From positions 3,364,599 to 3,428,598 of the forward strand of contig OX030964.1 in NCBI GenBank assembly GCA_943735955.1: a DNA stretch of 64,000 nt, read 5' to 3'. Positions 33,290 through 45,858 of this stretch are shown in pieces (position 1 is the stretch's first letter; every line of letters begins with the position of its first letter). The DNA comes from Piscicola geometra (lineage: Eukaryota; Annelida; Clitellata; Hirudinida; Piscicolidae). The notes under the pieces were generated by a model, which saw only the letters and a program-made list of their open reading frames with translations, searched no databases and had not been told where the DNA came from. A program made the position numbers and the translations under genes.

Positions 33290-35030
33290 TAATAATAATA
33301 AATATAATAATAATATTAATGATAATATTACTAATCAAAGGAAGATGATGTTGACGATGATGATGATGATGATGAGGATGATGAGGATGATGATGATGGT
33401 AATGATGATGATGATGAGCTTTTATGCTGGTTAAGCGTGTAATTTCATTGTTACCGTTACAGCAACTTAATTAGTTTGTATAATCATGTGTTTATGTGTG
33501 TATGCTTGTGTGTGCGTCTATGCGTTTGTTTGCCTGTGTGTTTCTGTTTGTGTGTAAGTCTATTTGTTTGCTCGTGTATGCGTCTGTGTGTATTCTTGTG
33601 TGTATGTCTATTTGTATGCTTGTGTGTATGTCTATTTGTATGCTTTTGTGAATGTCTTTATGAAAAATGCATTAGTTTGCTGCTTTGGTGTTTGCATTTT
33701 AAACAAAGTTCTCATGTAGAGGCTTATTTTCACAGGCCGGTAAATTCCTAGAAATACAACCAGGGAGTTTTTCTATATAAAAAAACTTTGTTTTTTCTTA
33801 AAATTTCTAGTTTTTTTTTCATCACCAAAATAGATTTTTTATGTTTTTTTGGGTTTTAAAGAATATTTTCAGTGTCGTGCCGTCGTGTTTTTCTTCTCGT
33901 TTTGTCACAAATATTTTTTTGTTTTTTCCTGGAACCATTAGATAATCGTGTTAAATCTACCAAATAGCAATAATTAATCTAAGGTATTTATATTATATCA
34001 GAATCAGGCGATCAATTTTTCATTTAAAATCTTCTATTTGGCATATTTAAAAAAACACTTGTACAATTTAAACATTTTCATGAAGATAATGATGATGATG
34101 ATGTTGGTGGTAGTGATGATGATTATGTCGCTTTTTGTAAAAATCTAAAACTAAAAAAATGTCAAATAACAAATATATTTAAATAATAAGTTTAAAAAAG
34201 ATGATGATGCAAATTGGCAGTCTGAAAGCGTGTGACTTGCCGACTAGTTTCTGAATAATTTTACGCTTCAAAATTAGTGTCCATTGTTCTATGGTTGGCC
34301 AAATTAGTTTTAGCACTGTTTTCATTATTTTTAAATGATTAATGTTTTTCATATTATTGTTATTGCTTAAAAAATATTTTTTACAATAATTTTTTTATTA
34401 TTATTAATATTATATTATTGGTAATATTTTTACTTTTATAATGATTTCTTTTCTTAAATCAAATCTCTGAATGTTTTTTCTACATCATTTAGATCTACCA
34501 TCTACATCTTCACCGCTCTTAACACACGAACCAGTATTTGACCAAACAACCATACTTACTTTTAAATAGCATTTTTATTGATAATATTTTTTCAATCTTT
34601 TTTAAGAGTATTTTTATCAAGGTTATTTTTATAATATTGTTTTTAAATTATTTTTATTGGTCGTATTTTAATAAATATTCATAATTAATAATGTTATTAT
34701 TAACAATACAATTTTAAATATTTGGAAGTTTATCCATGCACGCAGTATTAATGCTATTCATTCATCATTCACACCACCACTAACCCTTCATCCCCACCAC
34801 CAAAACTAACGATTCTATACAAATGATTTCCCAAAAATGTTAATAATAAAAAATTAAAACTATTTATTTTTGATATATTAGTAAAAAAACTATTTTGATA
34901 AAAACTATTTTTTGATAAAATCTTTTTTGTTACTTTTTGTTTCCTTAAAGCACCATACATTCTACTTTGTGTTTCGTTTTGTTATGCCTCCTAGTTGCTC
35001 TATGCGCATGCTATTTATTTATTTATTTAT
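33290..35030. other. IQSEC 3' flank
   Basis: The first part is probably 3' UTR. A GATGATG tract lies at 33340-33420 and TGTG/TATG-rich sequence at 33480-33660. The rest is AT-rich with no gene seen. Confidence 0.5.
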
Positions 35031-35044
35031 ATTTCATAATGTCA

Positions 35045-35295
35045 TTTTTTCTTTTTTTTATATTATTATTATTTATATTATTATTATTATTTATATTAGT
35101 AATATTTTTTATATTCTTATTTATATTATTATTATTATTTATATTATTATTTATATTTATATTATTATTATTATTTATATTATTATTATTATTTATATTT
35201 ATATTATTATTATTATTTATATTATTATTATTTATATTATTATTATTATTTATATTTATATTATTATTATTATTTATATTATTATTATTATCTTC
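35045..35295. repeat. TTATTATTATTTATA repeat
   Basis: A continuous ATT/TATTTATA array. Hydrophobic and poly-Asn open frames here are artefacts. Confidence 0.9.
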
Positions 35296-35354
35296 AAGCT
35301 TCAATATAAAACGCCTCCAGCTCTATTTCAAAAATTTGCTTTGATCGCATAAAG

Positions 35355-35635
35355 CTTTTCTTATCCATCCATCCCTCCCTCTATCCCTCCATTCATCCCT
35401 CCCTCCATTCATCCCTCCCTCTATCCCTCTATTCATCCATCCCTCCCTCTATCCCTCCATTCATCCCTCCCTCCATTCATCCCTCCCTCTATCCCTCTAT
35501 TCATCCATCCCTCCCTCTATCCCTCTATTCATCCATCCCTCCATTCATCCCTCCCTCTATTCATCCATCCCTCCATTCATCCCTCCCTCTATCCCTCTAT
35601 TCATCCATCCCTCCATTCTTCCATCCTTCCATGCC
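35355..35635. repeat. CCATCCCTCCCTCTAT minisatellite
   Basis: Degenerate units of ATTCATCCATCCCTCCCTCT with 12- to 28-bp spacing. Confidence 0.9.
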
Positions 35636-35659
35636 TCTACCTTCTATCACTCTGCCATC

Positions 35660-36060
35660 ACACAGCACTGGGTACTCAAAGGCTTCACACGCGCAATACC
35701 CAATACAAGAATACCGCATGTGGTATCACTTGTGAAATACCCACCCAGTATACCGAATAAATGGTATACATTATAATAATAATAATAATAATTATTATTA
35801 TTATTATTATGGTATCACTGGTCTTTTCAAAATACGCAATACCCCGCTCATACCGACATGGTATTTTAGTTTACGCAATACCAAATTATACCACGCTAAT
35901 ACAGATACTCAAGTATTTGATATGAAAAAGGATTGTTACAGTGTAACATCTCTTTACAATCTTTGTAATCGATTGTTACAGAGTTACACCAGTTACAAAC
36001 ATGTAACGCTATTACAGGGAGCATTGTATTATCTAAATACCCGTTCATACCTCGACTTGT
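35660..36060. mobile_element. Possible decayed DNA transposon end with palindromes
   Basis: Repeated short motifs (GCAATACC, ATGGTAT, GATTGTTACAG) and a perfect ATAAT/ATTAT palindrome of about 35 bp near 35775-35810 suggest subterminal repeats of a hAT-like element. Related words (CAATACCCGTTGAGGGTATT) recur near 36545-36570. No transposase or clear ends were found. Confidence 0.3.
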
Positions 36061-37127
36061 GGACAAGTGTTTAACTGCCTTACAGTGGACTTATGTTTTT
36101 GTCGCTTTGTGTGGTGGTGTAGAGTTAGTCCCTAATGGATATTTTTCATGTATTATTTAAATAATTTATACATTATTCAGCTATATAGCTTTTGTCATTA
36201 ATTATTCCGTGCATTAATTTGGCATTTTAATTAGATTTAATTGATTTTTAAATGATCGTTTAATTCATTTTTATTTCATGCTAAGATCTTCAACAAACTT
36301 GCTCCAATATTTACTCGGGGGTGATGATGAGGATGATGACTATGATGATTATGATGCTGATGATGATGGCATGCTAGGCATAGCAACTTCATCAACACTT
36401 ACACAACATTTGAATAGACAATTTTACATACAATTATGTCTACACCCATAAATTATACATACATACATACATTGTACTTATTTTTGTGGTCATATACATC
36501 GGGATACAAGACTTAGTATATATTTTTTGTATTCTTCTCAGTACACGGCTCAATACCCGTTGAGGGTATTTTACATTAATACACAGTTTCATCTTGCTTT
36601 GAAGGTATTTCAACATACACATACATATTATGGTATTATTGTCTTGGAATACTTTTATACAATTTATTTACGAGTTAATGATTTAATTTCAAATGGAAGC
36701 TAAATGTATTCTGTATTATATACCTATCGGTTCGTCTTAATTCTGTTTCGTGTATCAATGTTTGGAAACAAATTGATTAATAAATCGTTAAAAATTTATT
36801 TTCCATTTTTTAAATACAAAACATTTTGAAATAAACGTTGAAATTGGCATTGAAGTTTTTAAGGTAAAATAAAGTTTTTAATTTTTAATATAAATGCGTA
36901 TGAAATAGAGTGAGAAAAGTATGAGTTCATGAAAAAGGAGAAAAATAAGTAATGGAAATTGAAACGAAAATTGACTTCAGGTTTGTTAAAAAAACAAAAT
37001 AAATAGGTTAATATTTATAAATTAAATATAAAATTAAATATCCTGAATCTATTAAATAATCTACATCAAAGGCAGTGTTACAAAAGGCATTTGAAGGTAG
37101 ATAAGTATCTTCAAAAGTAAAAGATCT
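36060..37127. other. AT-rich intergenic DNA
   Basis: No exon was recognised. The stretch probably includes the 3' UTR of the LRR gene on the minus strand. Confidence 0.5.
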
Positions 37128-40100
37128 TCAGATGATGATTTTGAAACTTGGATTCCTCTCCAACGTCATCACCAACCTCTTCCTGAGGCTCTTGTGTCTG
37201 TAGAAACTCATCCCAGAAGCGACTGTTCCTCTGGTGGTGGAGGCTGCACTGATGCTTTCCAGGTCCTCCTCCCTCAGACAATCCTCTAGAGCCTTCAAGG
37301 CGTTCAGTTCTTTGATTCTTTGAAGATGCTTCTCGTTTTCTTCTCCCGATTTTATTTTTCTTTCGACTTCACTTTTTGCGTTTTGTTCGTCTCCACAATC
37401 AAACCCTCCCAACTCCTCATTTTCACCATCGTCGCTCAAGAAGATGTTATTATAGCAGAGTTTGATGCACTTTAGATTCGAATGCAGTCTCACACCCGAG
37501 AGAAGCGCTTCGAGACCTGCTTCCGACACTGCACACATGTTCAAGGAAAGTTCCCTCAAGCCCCTGTTGAATTTGAGAGCGTCAGAAAGATGCAAAACCC
37601 CCTGGTCTCCCACCTCATTCAGGTCCAAACTGAACACCTTGAGATCAGTGTTGGTGCGTAATGCCCTCTTGATCGCCTCACAGCCCTCACTGGTCACTCC
37701 ACAGTTTTCCAAGCGGAGGACACCGAGGCAACGGTTGATGAGCATCGATGAAGACAAATATTCAATCGAGGTGAGTGGTACTTTGTTGCCCGAAAGATCA
37801 AGTTCTCTGAGATTAATACTGCTTCTCAATGTCTTCATTATAGCACTGGTTCCTGACCCACTGATGCCGTTTTTTCTCACTGAAAGCCTCTCCAACAAAC
37901 ATATGCTCTCCCAGCCCCTGACACTCTCCCTCACTCTCTTTTCTCTGCTGAAACCACCTTCACTAACCTTTTCTTCTCCTTCTTCATCTTCTTTATTTTC
38001 TTTTACACCTCCTTTTTCTTTTCTTCCTTCTTCTTCAACCTTCTTCTTCGTCGGCTTCAACAGTCGAGCAAAGAACACCGCTCCCTTGTCTCCCAATCGG
38101 TTCTCATCGATCGTCAGCCTCCGAACGCCCTTATTCCGCTTCAGAGCAGCACACAAGTAGCGAGCGCCGACCCCTGAAATGCCGTTGGACGACACATCCA
38201 CACTCACCAGCGAGACATTCCGCAAAAGGCCCTGACTCAGACACATGACGCCATCATCACCAAGACCACACGACACCAACTTCAGACGCGTCAAACTCTG
38301 ATTACTTCCAATTCCTTTGCCTAGCAACAAAGCCGATGACGCAGGCAGACGACACGTCTCCATGACAACCTCCACCACACAGCATTCCCGCGCTTCTATC
38401 ACGTGACACAGACGTCTAGACTGCCGTTCGCACAGACAACGTCCACGCAGTGCCAGCCTGCAAGCTGGAATGAACTTGTCCGCTGTGTCTGGGACCACGC
38501 ATAGCGACATCGGCCTTTTCGGCTTATTACTATTCTTGTTATTATTATTATTAGTAATAGTATTTTTATTTATGTCATTATTATTATTATTATCAATATT
38601 AGTAGTAGTATTATTTTTATCATTGTTATTATTATTAGGATGAGTTTTATCAACTATATTTTTACAATTCTTTATATTGTCTGAATGATTACTCGTATGA
38701 CTACTACTACTAACACCGTTACTCGTGTTATTCAAGGTGTAGTTACCAAGGGACATGTCAGTGTTCCTACGACCACCATGGATTCTTTTTACCCCAAAAT
38801 TAGCATCCCTAGAAGTATCATCATCATCATCATCAACTTTGCTATTAGTCATACCGGGGTTATCACCACTACCATTAGTATATCGATTCTTAGTTTGTTT
38901 AATAAAGGGTATTGTTTGTTTGTGGTCACAGCTTCTTATGTTTGTGTCATAAAAGCTGACGTTTTTTGACTCAAAGTTGCTGTTGTTGTTACTGGTGTTG
39001 TTGTTGTTAATGCTTCTGTTGTTGCTGCTGACGTTGTTACTCAAAGTGTTGTTGCTGGTGTCGAGTTGTCTCCAGTTGTATTTGCTCTTCTTCATTTGTA
39101 TGACCTTTGTATGGTGTGTACGTGTGTTTGTTTAAGTCAGGCTAAGTGCGTGTGCGTCTTATTGATTTGTTAGCACAAGACTAACACTTACTCAATGCCG
39201 AAGATATTATAAGACGTTTGTTTAAATAATAATAATTATTATTCTGATAACTATTATCAATATCATCATCACCATCATCATCATCTCCACCATCATCATC
39301 AACATCATCATCATCATCATTATCATCATCATAATCATCATCATAATCATCATCATCATCCCCATAATCACCCTCCCCATCCCCCATCATCATCATCACT
39401 ACAACCATCATCATCATCATCGCCACAAGACCAAAAAGACTAAATAGTTCTCACGTCTGCTAGATTGCTGACCCTTCTTTTTGTTTCTTTTTCTATGTAG
39501 AAAAAGTCAATTACTAGACTGTTTGCGTTGTCCGTATTATTTAGTAAATTATTAATATTATTATTAATATTATTATTAATATTATTTCTATGGTATAAAG
39601 CCTTTTCAATGATGGAACCTTCATCGCATAGTGAACACAAGAGATCTGACAAATGTTTAGACCTCAGTTCACTTTTGGCCACTCCACCTTCGAAACTACT
39701 ATCAAGAGCACTATATGAAAGAAACGGGTGAGTGGTAATTGTGGAAGTGGTGGATGGTGAGGGGTTGGTGTGTAGGTTGGGGGATGAAGGTGATAAGGCC
39801 GATGCTGTTGGTGAGGTATGGGACTGTATTGGGCTTGAAATTGATGAAATTTCAACGCAGTGGTTGTTGGGGTTTGGGGTAGTATTGGGGGTGTAATTCG
39901 GTTTTATGAGAGCCATTGTACTGTGTCTCGTGGGTTCCATAGACCGGTGGAAGCTTGAAAGGTTCTGCATGTAGGATCTTTTCCTCTCTACAGTTTCTAG
40001 CCTCGAGTTTCTTAGATGAGTTTTAGCATCATTATCATCACCAACATTACTATGACCATCACCACCACCACTACGACCAGCAGTATCACTATCATCACCA

Positions 40101-41837
40101 TAACCCTCCCGAACCATCATGCGTAACATCTCATATCGATGGAAACTCCTGTTCAGAGCAGGTTCCACGATACACCTTAATTGTTCATGATCCCCCATGG
40201 GAACTGGAATATTTGTTTTGTTTGCATTGTTTTTTGATTCATCCATCTCCCATCCTTTTCCGTTTATGGCGTTGTGTTCTTTTTGGACGCGTTTTAATTG
40301 CATCTCCACTTTTTTCGCGCCGTTTCTTAAAAATATATTTTGCGTTTTATTCCCATCTTCATAATCTATTCCAAAAGTGGAATTAACTTTTAAATTTTCT
40401 CCCAAGGCACGTTCACTTTTAAATCCATTTTTTAATTCCATTTCACTTTTAAATGCTGTCATGGCGACTGGCGACGTGAGACTTTCCTTATCCAGGATCG
40501 CTAGTCTTTCCAATGATTCCAGAAATCCTGCGATGTGGTTTGTGCTGCCGAAGCGAGCCAGGTTGCATACCTGGGTGTGAGATGTGGTAGAGATGTTCTA
40601 GTAATAGTTGGGACAATGGATTTTAATATTTATTGCTGAGTTATTTAAAAATCATCATCATTCTCATCCCCACATCATCATCATTATCACCACCATCATC
40701 ACCAAAACCTGCTTATATTCTTGCGTGTTTGCCTTCTTGATCAAGTTCTCAAGCAAAGCTTGATCATCATCATAACCACTATCAAAACGAACACCATTTT
40801 TGTCACCATTTTCCCCCCCATTTAAAACTCCCCCAACCCCACTTTTCCTCTCCTCAAATGCGCCCGCCATCTTGCCGCCATTTTGAAACGCTTTTCCGCT
40901 TTTATTTGTGTTTTTTGGTGTCTTGAATCGTTGTAATATTTCTTCGTCGAGTTCGTTCGAGAGAATTAGAGGCAGTGGTGAAGGAATATTGCTTGTGTAG
41001 TGGTTGTAGTTGTTGTTGTTGCTAATGAAATTGTTGTTCGTGTTGTTGTTGATGAAATTGTTGTTTGTGTTGTTGTTGATGAAATTGTTGTTTGTGTTGT
41101 TGTTGATGAAATTGTTGTTTTTGTTGCTGTATTTTAAATTGCTAGTGTTTTTGTGATTGTTATCACTTCTGTGTTTATAATGGTTCTTGTTATAATCGTC
41201 GGCTAGAGATTCCTTGTGTCGGTAAACGACGTTGGTTGGAGAGGATTTGGGTCGTTGAGGTTTTGGAGGTTTGAGATGTTGTTGTGGTTGTTGTTGATGC
41301 TGTAGTTGTGCTTTTTGTTGTAGTTGTTGTGGTTGGGATTGTTGTTGTTGTAAGTGTTTTTCCGAAAGTTGATGTTGAGCTTTTTTAGTTTCAAGAGATA
41401 TGAAGGGATGGTGGTGTTTGGTATGTTGTTTAATCTGCTCTTTAAACGTATTTGTTTTAGCGCCATTTTCTTGTTGTCTGAAAGAATCCTTTGTCTGCCT
41501 CTTCTTTCTTTTGTCTTTCTTTGAACTCTCTTTGTTGTCTGGTTTTTTCTTGAAGATACTGTCATCGCTGAAGGCCTTTCCTAGGGGTTTTTTAATAAAA
41601 AACTATAAAATTCCTCTTAAAAAGTTTCTACATTTTTATCAAGAATGGCAACGTTAAATAAATTAAATCCAAATAAATTCAGATTATAATTTATAATATG
41701 ATTAATTAATTCTTAATTATAAATAAAATATTTAAAATTATACAAAAAAAGATTAATCATCTTTTGATTATGCGCATACTTGGAGTTCCGAATACGTCAT
41801 CATCGACCTTGCTGCTGTGGCTGTTAGTGGCTCCCAT
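37128..41837 (-). CDS. Unrecognised leucine-rich-repeat protein with myristoylation-like N-terminus
   Basis: I cannot name the family. Four exons join in frame to 1340 residues: 41837-41780, 41580-40709, 40570-39455 and 39104-37128. Each junction has AG/GT borders and agreeing phase. The start MGATNSHSSK has Gly2 and Ser6, fitting N-myristoylation. Exon 2 is basic then Gln/Asn-rich and ends in a helix (LLENLIKKANTQEYKQ). Exon 3 begins with VCNLARFGSTNHIAGFLESL and is otherwise disordered. The last exon has an Asn-rich start, then about ten ribonuclease-inhibitor-type LRRs (LTRLKLVSCGLGDDGV, LRELDLSGNKVPL, LKVFSLDLNEVGDQGV, LRELSLNMCAVSEAGL). A charged Lys/Glu insertion interrupts them, and a basic C-terminus follows. 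An LRR scaffold at a membrane is a reasonable inference; no enzymatic domain is visible. Confidence 0.7.
39230..39425. repeat. CATCAT-rich intron repeat
   Basis: An ATCATC/CACCATC tract lies in the intron between exons 3 and 4 of the LRR gene. Confidence 0.85.
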
Positions 41838-43519
41838 CACAGCTGCTTCATCCCAGCTTCAGTTGATTCTGGCAGCTGATAGTGTTCGATTATAAACAAG
41901 TTTTATCATATATATACGAGGATAACTGTAGTACAACTTGTGGTTTGTACAAAAAATACGTTTGGGAGTTTAATAAATACTTGATACATGACATTACAAT
42001 ACTTTATAATGAAAATAAATAAGATACATTTTAATTTAGTAATTAATACCATGTTTAATAATTTTCGTAGTTGAAGAATTGGTAATCTAATAAGATAAAC
42101 TTCAAATAAGGTATCTTATCCGCACCTACACTGGGGTATTCTGCATGCTAATAATAACAACAATAATAAATAATAATTATATTATTCTTATCTAGTTCTT
42201 TATATTCTTAAACTCTCACGAAGATTTAGAAGCTATTAAAAATTATTTGTTTTTTTATATTTGGTTTTTTATATCTTTTTAATCAATATTTTTGCTTCAT
42301 TACTCTTTATTTTGCAGTTTCTAAATCTTTTTTGATGATATCTTAACTTTGATTTTAATTTTTATAATAATTTACATCTTATTCAAGCTTTGTTAATAAA
42401 AAAAATAATTTTATGATTTTTCACTTGCACTCTTAAAGACATACTGGTGTCAGTGGTATTGATTGATGTCTTTCTCACCTTTGTCATGGAAGATAACAAT
42501 GGTTTATGCATCCATCCAGCTTTCCATTCATTCATTCATCCACCATTCATTCATTCATCTACTCATTCATTTATCCATTCATTCATACATTCATTCATCA
42601 ATTTATTCATTATTCCATACATTAAATAATTAATAAATTAATTCAATCATTTATCTTTTTTATATTTACCCTTTCACCTTCCTTTAGCCTCATGACAAAG
42701 GGATAAATTAAAAATAATTTAAAAACTAAACAGACAATTCAATTCGAAGATTTAAAATCGATGGAACAATGGATGTAGACAGGTGAGAGAAGGAGATGGA
42801 AGAGGCTGTTGCAGAGGTTATGTGTGTGTGTGTGTATGTATGTGTGTGTATGTGTGTGTGTGTATGTGTGAGAACAGAACCTTTGATAGTAGTCATCTTA
42901 ATTTGTTTATTCTTATTATATTTATTTTTCTTCTTGACATTATTATTGTTATTTAATCTGCTTGTGTTAGCGCTAACAACTATCTAGGTCAGGTCGGCAT
43001 GCTGATGGACTTGATGGATGAAATGCCCTGTATTGTATTCCGATTTGGTTTTATAGCATTTGAGTTTATACAATACACTATACCACTATTATAGTGGTAT
43101 AATCCCACACTTGAATTTTTCATTTGGTAAGTTTTAATTAAATACAAACATTGTTTGAACCCCTGCGACAAAAGTTAGCAAACAACGAAATCTCCTAACA
43201 TACAATCAATTAATTTACATTATTGCATAATGGACGCACAAGGCTGAAAGTAAAGGCAACTAGGACTGAAAAATCCTTTATAAGAGTTGGCTTGCTTGCT
43301 CACATTGCAAAGTGGGCTAATAAAAAAAATCTAAATATTGGAAAAAAATTGTATTAATATTTAATTAAATTTCTCTAAATTCTCTCAAGAAAAGCCTATC
43401 TTAATTCCATTATCACATCTGACATAAGCCAGCTATTTTAGTTTGCTTTGTTTCTCAGAAATTGTGAGAAATTTCTGTTTCATGTCAGAAGGGGTTCAAA
43501 ACTGTTTAATTAAACTAAA

Positions 43520-43695
43520 TTAAAAAGCGCTATATAATTGAATTTTATTGATTGATTGATTGATTGATTTAGCTCAACCACCAATGGTAAAAGGGAATGC
43601 GTGAAACTAGCTGTGACGCCGTTTTTTCCTTTTCAATTAATTAATCAATCAATCAGAAATGTTTGTCTAGCGCTTTTTGATAAACTTAAAAGCTC
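43520..43695. repeat. Two opposed AGCGCT/ATTGATTG retroelement tails
   Basis: AAAAAGCGCTATATAATTG followed by an ATTGATTG run (43523-43570) faces a reverse copy with ATCAATCAATCAG and TAGCGCTTTTTG at 43640-43682. Similar tails occur at 13040-13075 and 20905-20945 (AGAAAGAGCGCTATAGAAAT). They look like 3' ends of short or truncated non-LTR elements. Confidence 0.45.
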
Positions 43696-45059
43696 TCTGT
43701 TTTCATTTAAATTCAACGCATTAAATCACATTGAATAAATTATAGGATTGAAATTGAATTTAAAATAAATATTTACATTTAAAATGAACCTTCTCACGCT
43801 TTCAACCCTAGTTTATTACAAGGAGACGGCAATAGAATCACTTAAAACTTTGGAGGCACAGCACCTGAAAACTGACTTTTTCAGGACAACGCTTGAAGAT
43901 ATTGAAGATATTTCACAATTTTACGTTCCTTAATAAAACTAAAACTAACAATTGCGTACTTTTTGTTTTATATTTACAAGTGAAGGGCGTATAATTAGTG
44001 GTGGCTGGAAGCAACGCATAGGGAACCACAGTTTCTTCTTTTTTTAATTCTAACTCTTATTTTTATTGTGCCATTTAACATTTTAATAGAATAGAATAAA
44101 GTAAGAGTAAAAAGTAGGTAAAGGTATTTAAACCATTAAGATTCGCCTGTAGGTCACTCAATTGTATTACTTTCAACAGCCGTTATATTTATTTTGGTGT
44201 TCTAATTATTATACACTTTATTATTCCTTTTAATTTATGATTATTATTTCTCTTTTTCATCGATCTTATTTTCTTTATTTGTGACAAAGGCAAAATTAAT
44301 AGCTGTCAAAACATCATTTCAGTCGTTACACAAGAACAGAGTGTCATGCTGGAAAAACAAAAACGAAAAAAATCATTAAGAAAAAAGTAGCAATAATAAT
44401 AATGAATTATTAGTAAATAAAAAGTAATATAATTCCTATTATATTGTCAAAGTAATAAAAAGCTATAATAATATTAATAAATCAATATTTTTTGGGTTTT
44501 GAATATATAATTCACAGTGGAGTCACCTACATATGAAGGGACTACTTCCCAGGGCTGTTCTAATTAACAGATTATTTCATTTCGAGTCAAAAGCTTTTGC
44601 CAGCATTTTAAATCTTCTTACCAGTTATATTCTATCTTGGACCATCACCCGAAACGAACTTTTTATTTTTCTCCAGCCAACCACAACTAACCATTAAAGA
44701 CAGTTCAGATAATGTATCAACCAACAACAACAACTCCATATAGACAGCAACACAACTTCCAGGAATACAGACAAAAGCAGATGTCAACACCATTATATTT
44801 TGTCCCGATCCTCCATGCCATACATACACATACACACATATACATATCTATATGAACTGTTTCAGGTTATAACTGCATATCACTGGTGTATATTGTGCAT
44901 CGCTTTGTATATTATAAACTTTAATTTATGGACTTAAATTTATATTGTATGATTGTATTTTATGATACAAGATTGTTTATGATTTTATGTGGTTGAATAC
45001 ATCAAGTGTTTATTAAACATATTCCGTCCCTTTCTGGAATCCCTTCCAACAAAAAATAA

Positions 45060-45155
45060 TTATAGAAACTTTACAATCGTGGTCTTGAAGCCCGTCCGGG
45101 TTTACGCCACGTAAATAATACTCGTCGTTGTATTGTATTGTATTGTATCTAGAAA
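45060..45155 (+). repeat. Possible LINE 3' end with TGTAT tail
   Basis: CCCGTCCGGGTTTACGCCAC followed by CGTTGTATTGTATTGTATTG resembles the 3' terminus and short-repeat tail of CR1/RTE-type elements. No coding part was found. Confidence 0.35.
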
Positions 45156-45858
45156 TTATTACTTTTTTGTCCCATTTAAAGTTTGCGCACTATATTCTAA
45201 AATATAGCTCGAGTAAAATTCTTTAAAATTTAATTTTATTATATAGTTTTCATTTCCAGACCCATTCTAATACGGGAGGGATGATGGTGATAATGATGAT
45301 GGTGATGATGACGACGATTATGATGATGATGATGGTGATGATGATAGTGATGATAATGATGATGATACAACATATCATGGTCCTGTTTCTCTTGTAGAGT
45401 TTATAATTGCATTTGACATGAAGGGATATAAACTGAAACAAATACTTTCAAAATATATTTTTAATAGTTCAAATAATGTCTATAATTAATTTTATTCATA
45501 AGTTGATAGTCCAAAAGATTAATTAAAGGAATACACAAAAAATATTTTTGTTTAAAAATAAAACAATTTAATTATTTTTTAAAGTCAAAAATTACATCTT
45601 TAGAATAAAATTAATACAATTTATACAACTAAAAAGATTAAAATGATTCACTACAGATCAATGTGAACCAGCAGCTTTCCATAACTAAAACACTGCAATT
45701 AACAATCAGTACATCTTTATTGATTTCAATACGAAAGCAAGTCGGAACAAGGAAGACGAATTTGTTTCCAAAGAATTAAAACTTGAAATTTACAAGGAGG
45801 TTATTTAATACTCTAAAGAATTACTTTAAAACCGGTTTAAAAATGTAAAAAAAAAGTT

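Larger units (their letters stand above)
41838..45858. other. Intergenic region with dispersed repeat fragments
   Basis: No coding exon was recognised. Visible are ATTCATTC-type repeats (42520-42600), a short TG array (42820-42870), a hairpin at 43079-43101 (TATACCACTAT arms), AGCGCT tails at 43525-43690, a TGTATTGTAT-tailed LINE-like 3' end near 45060-45150 and a GATGAT tract at 45280-45370. Confidence 0.5.

Noticed and set aside
37462..38160. 232-codon plus-strand frame
   Set aside because: Antisense shadow of the LRR exon. The minus strand shows regular LRR periodicity; the plus strand has no motif.
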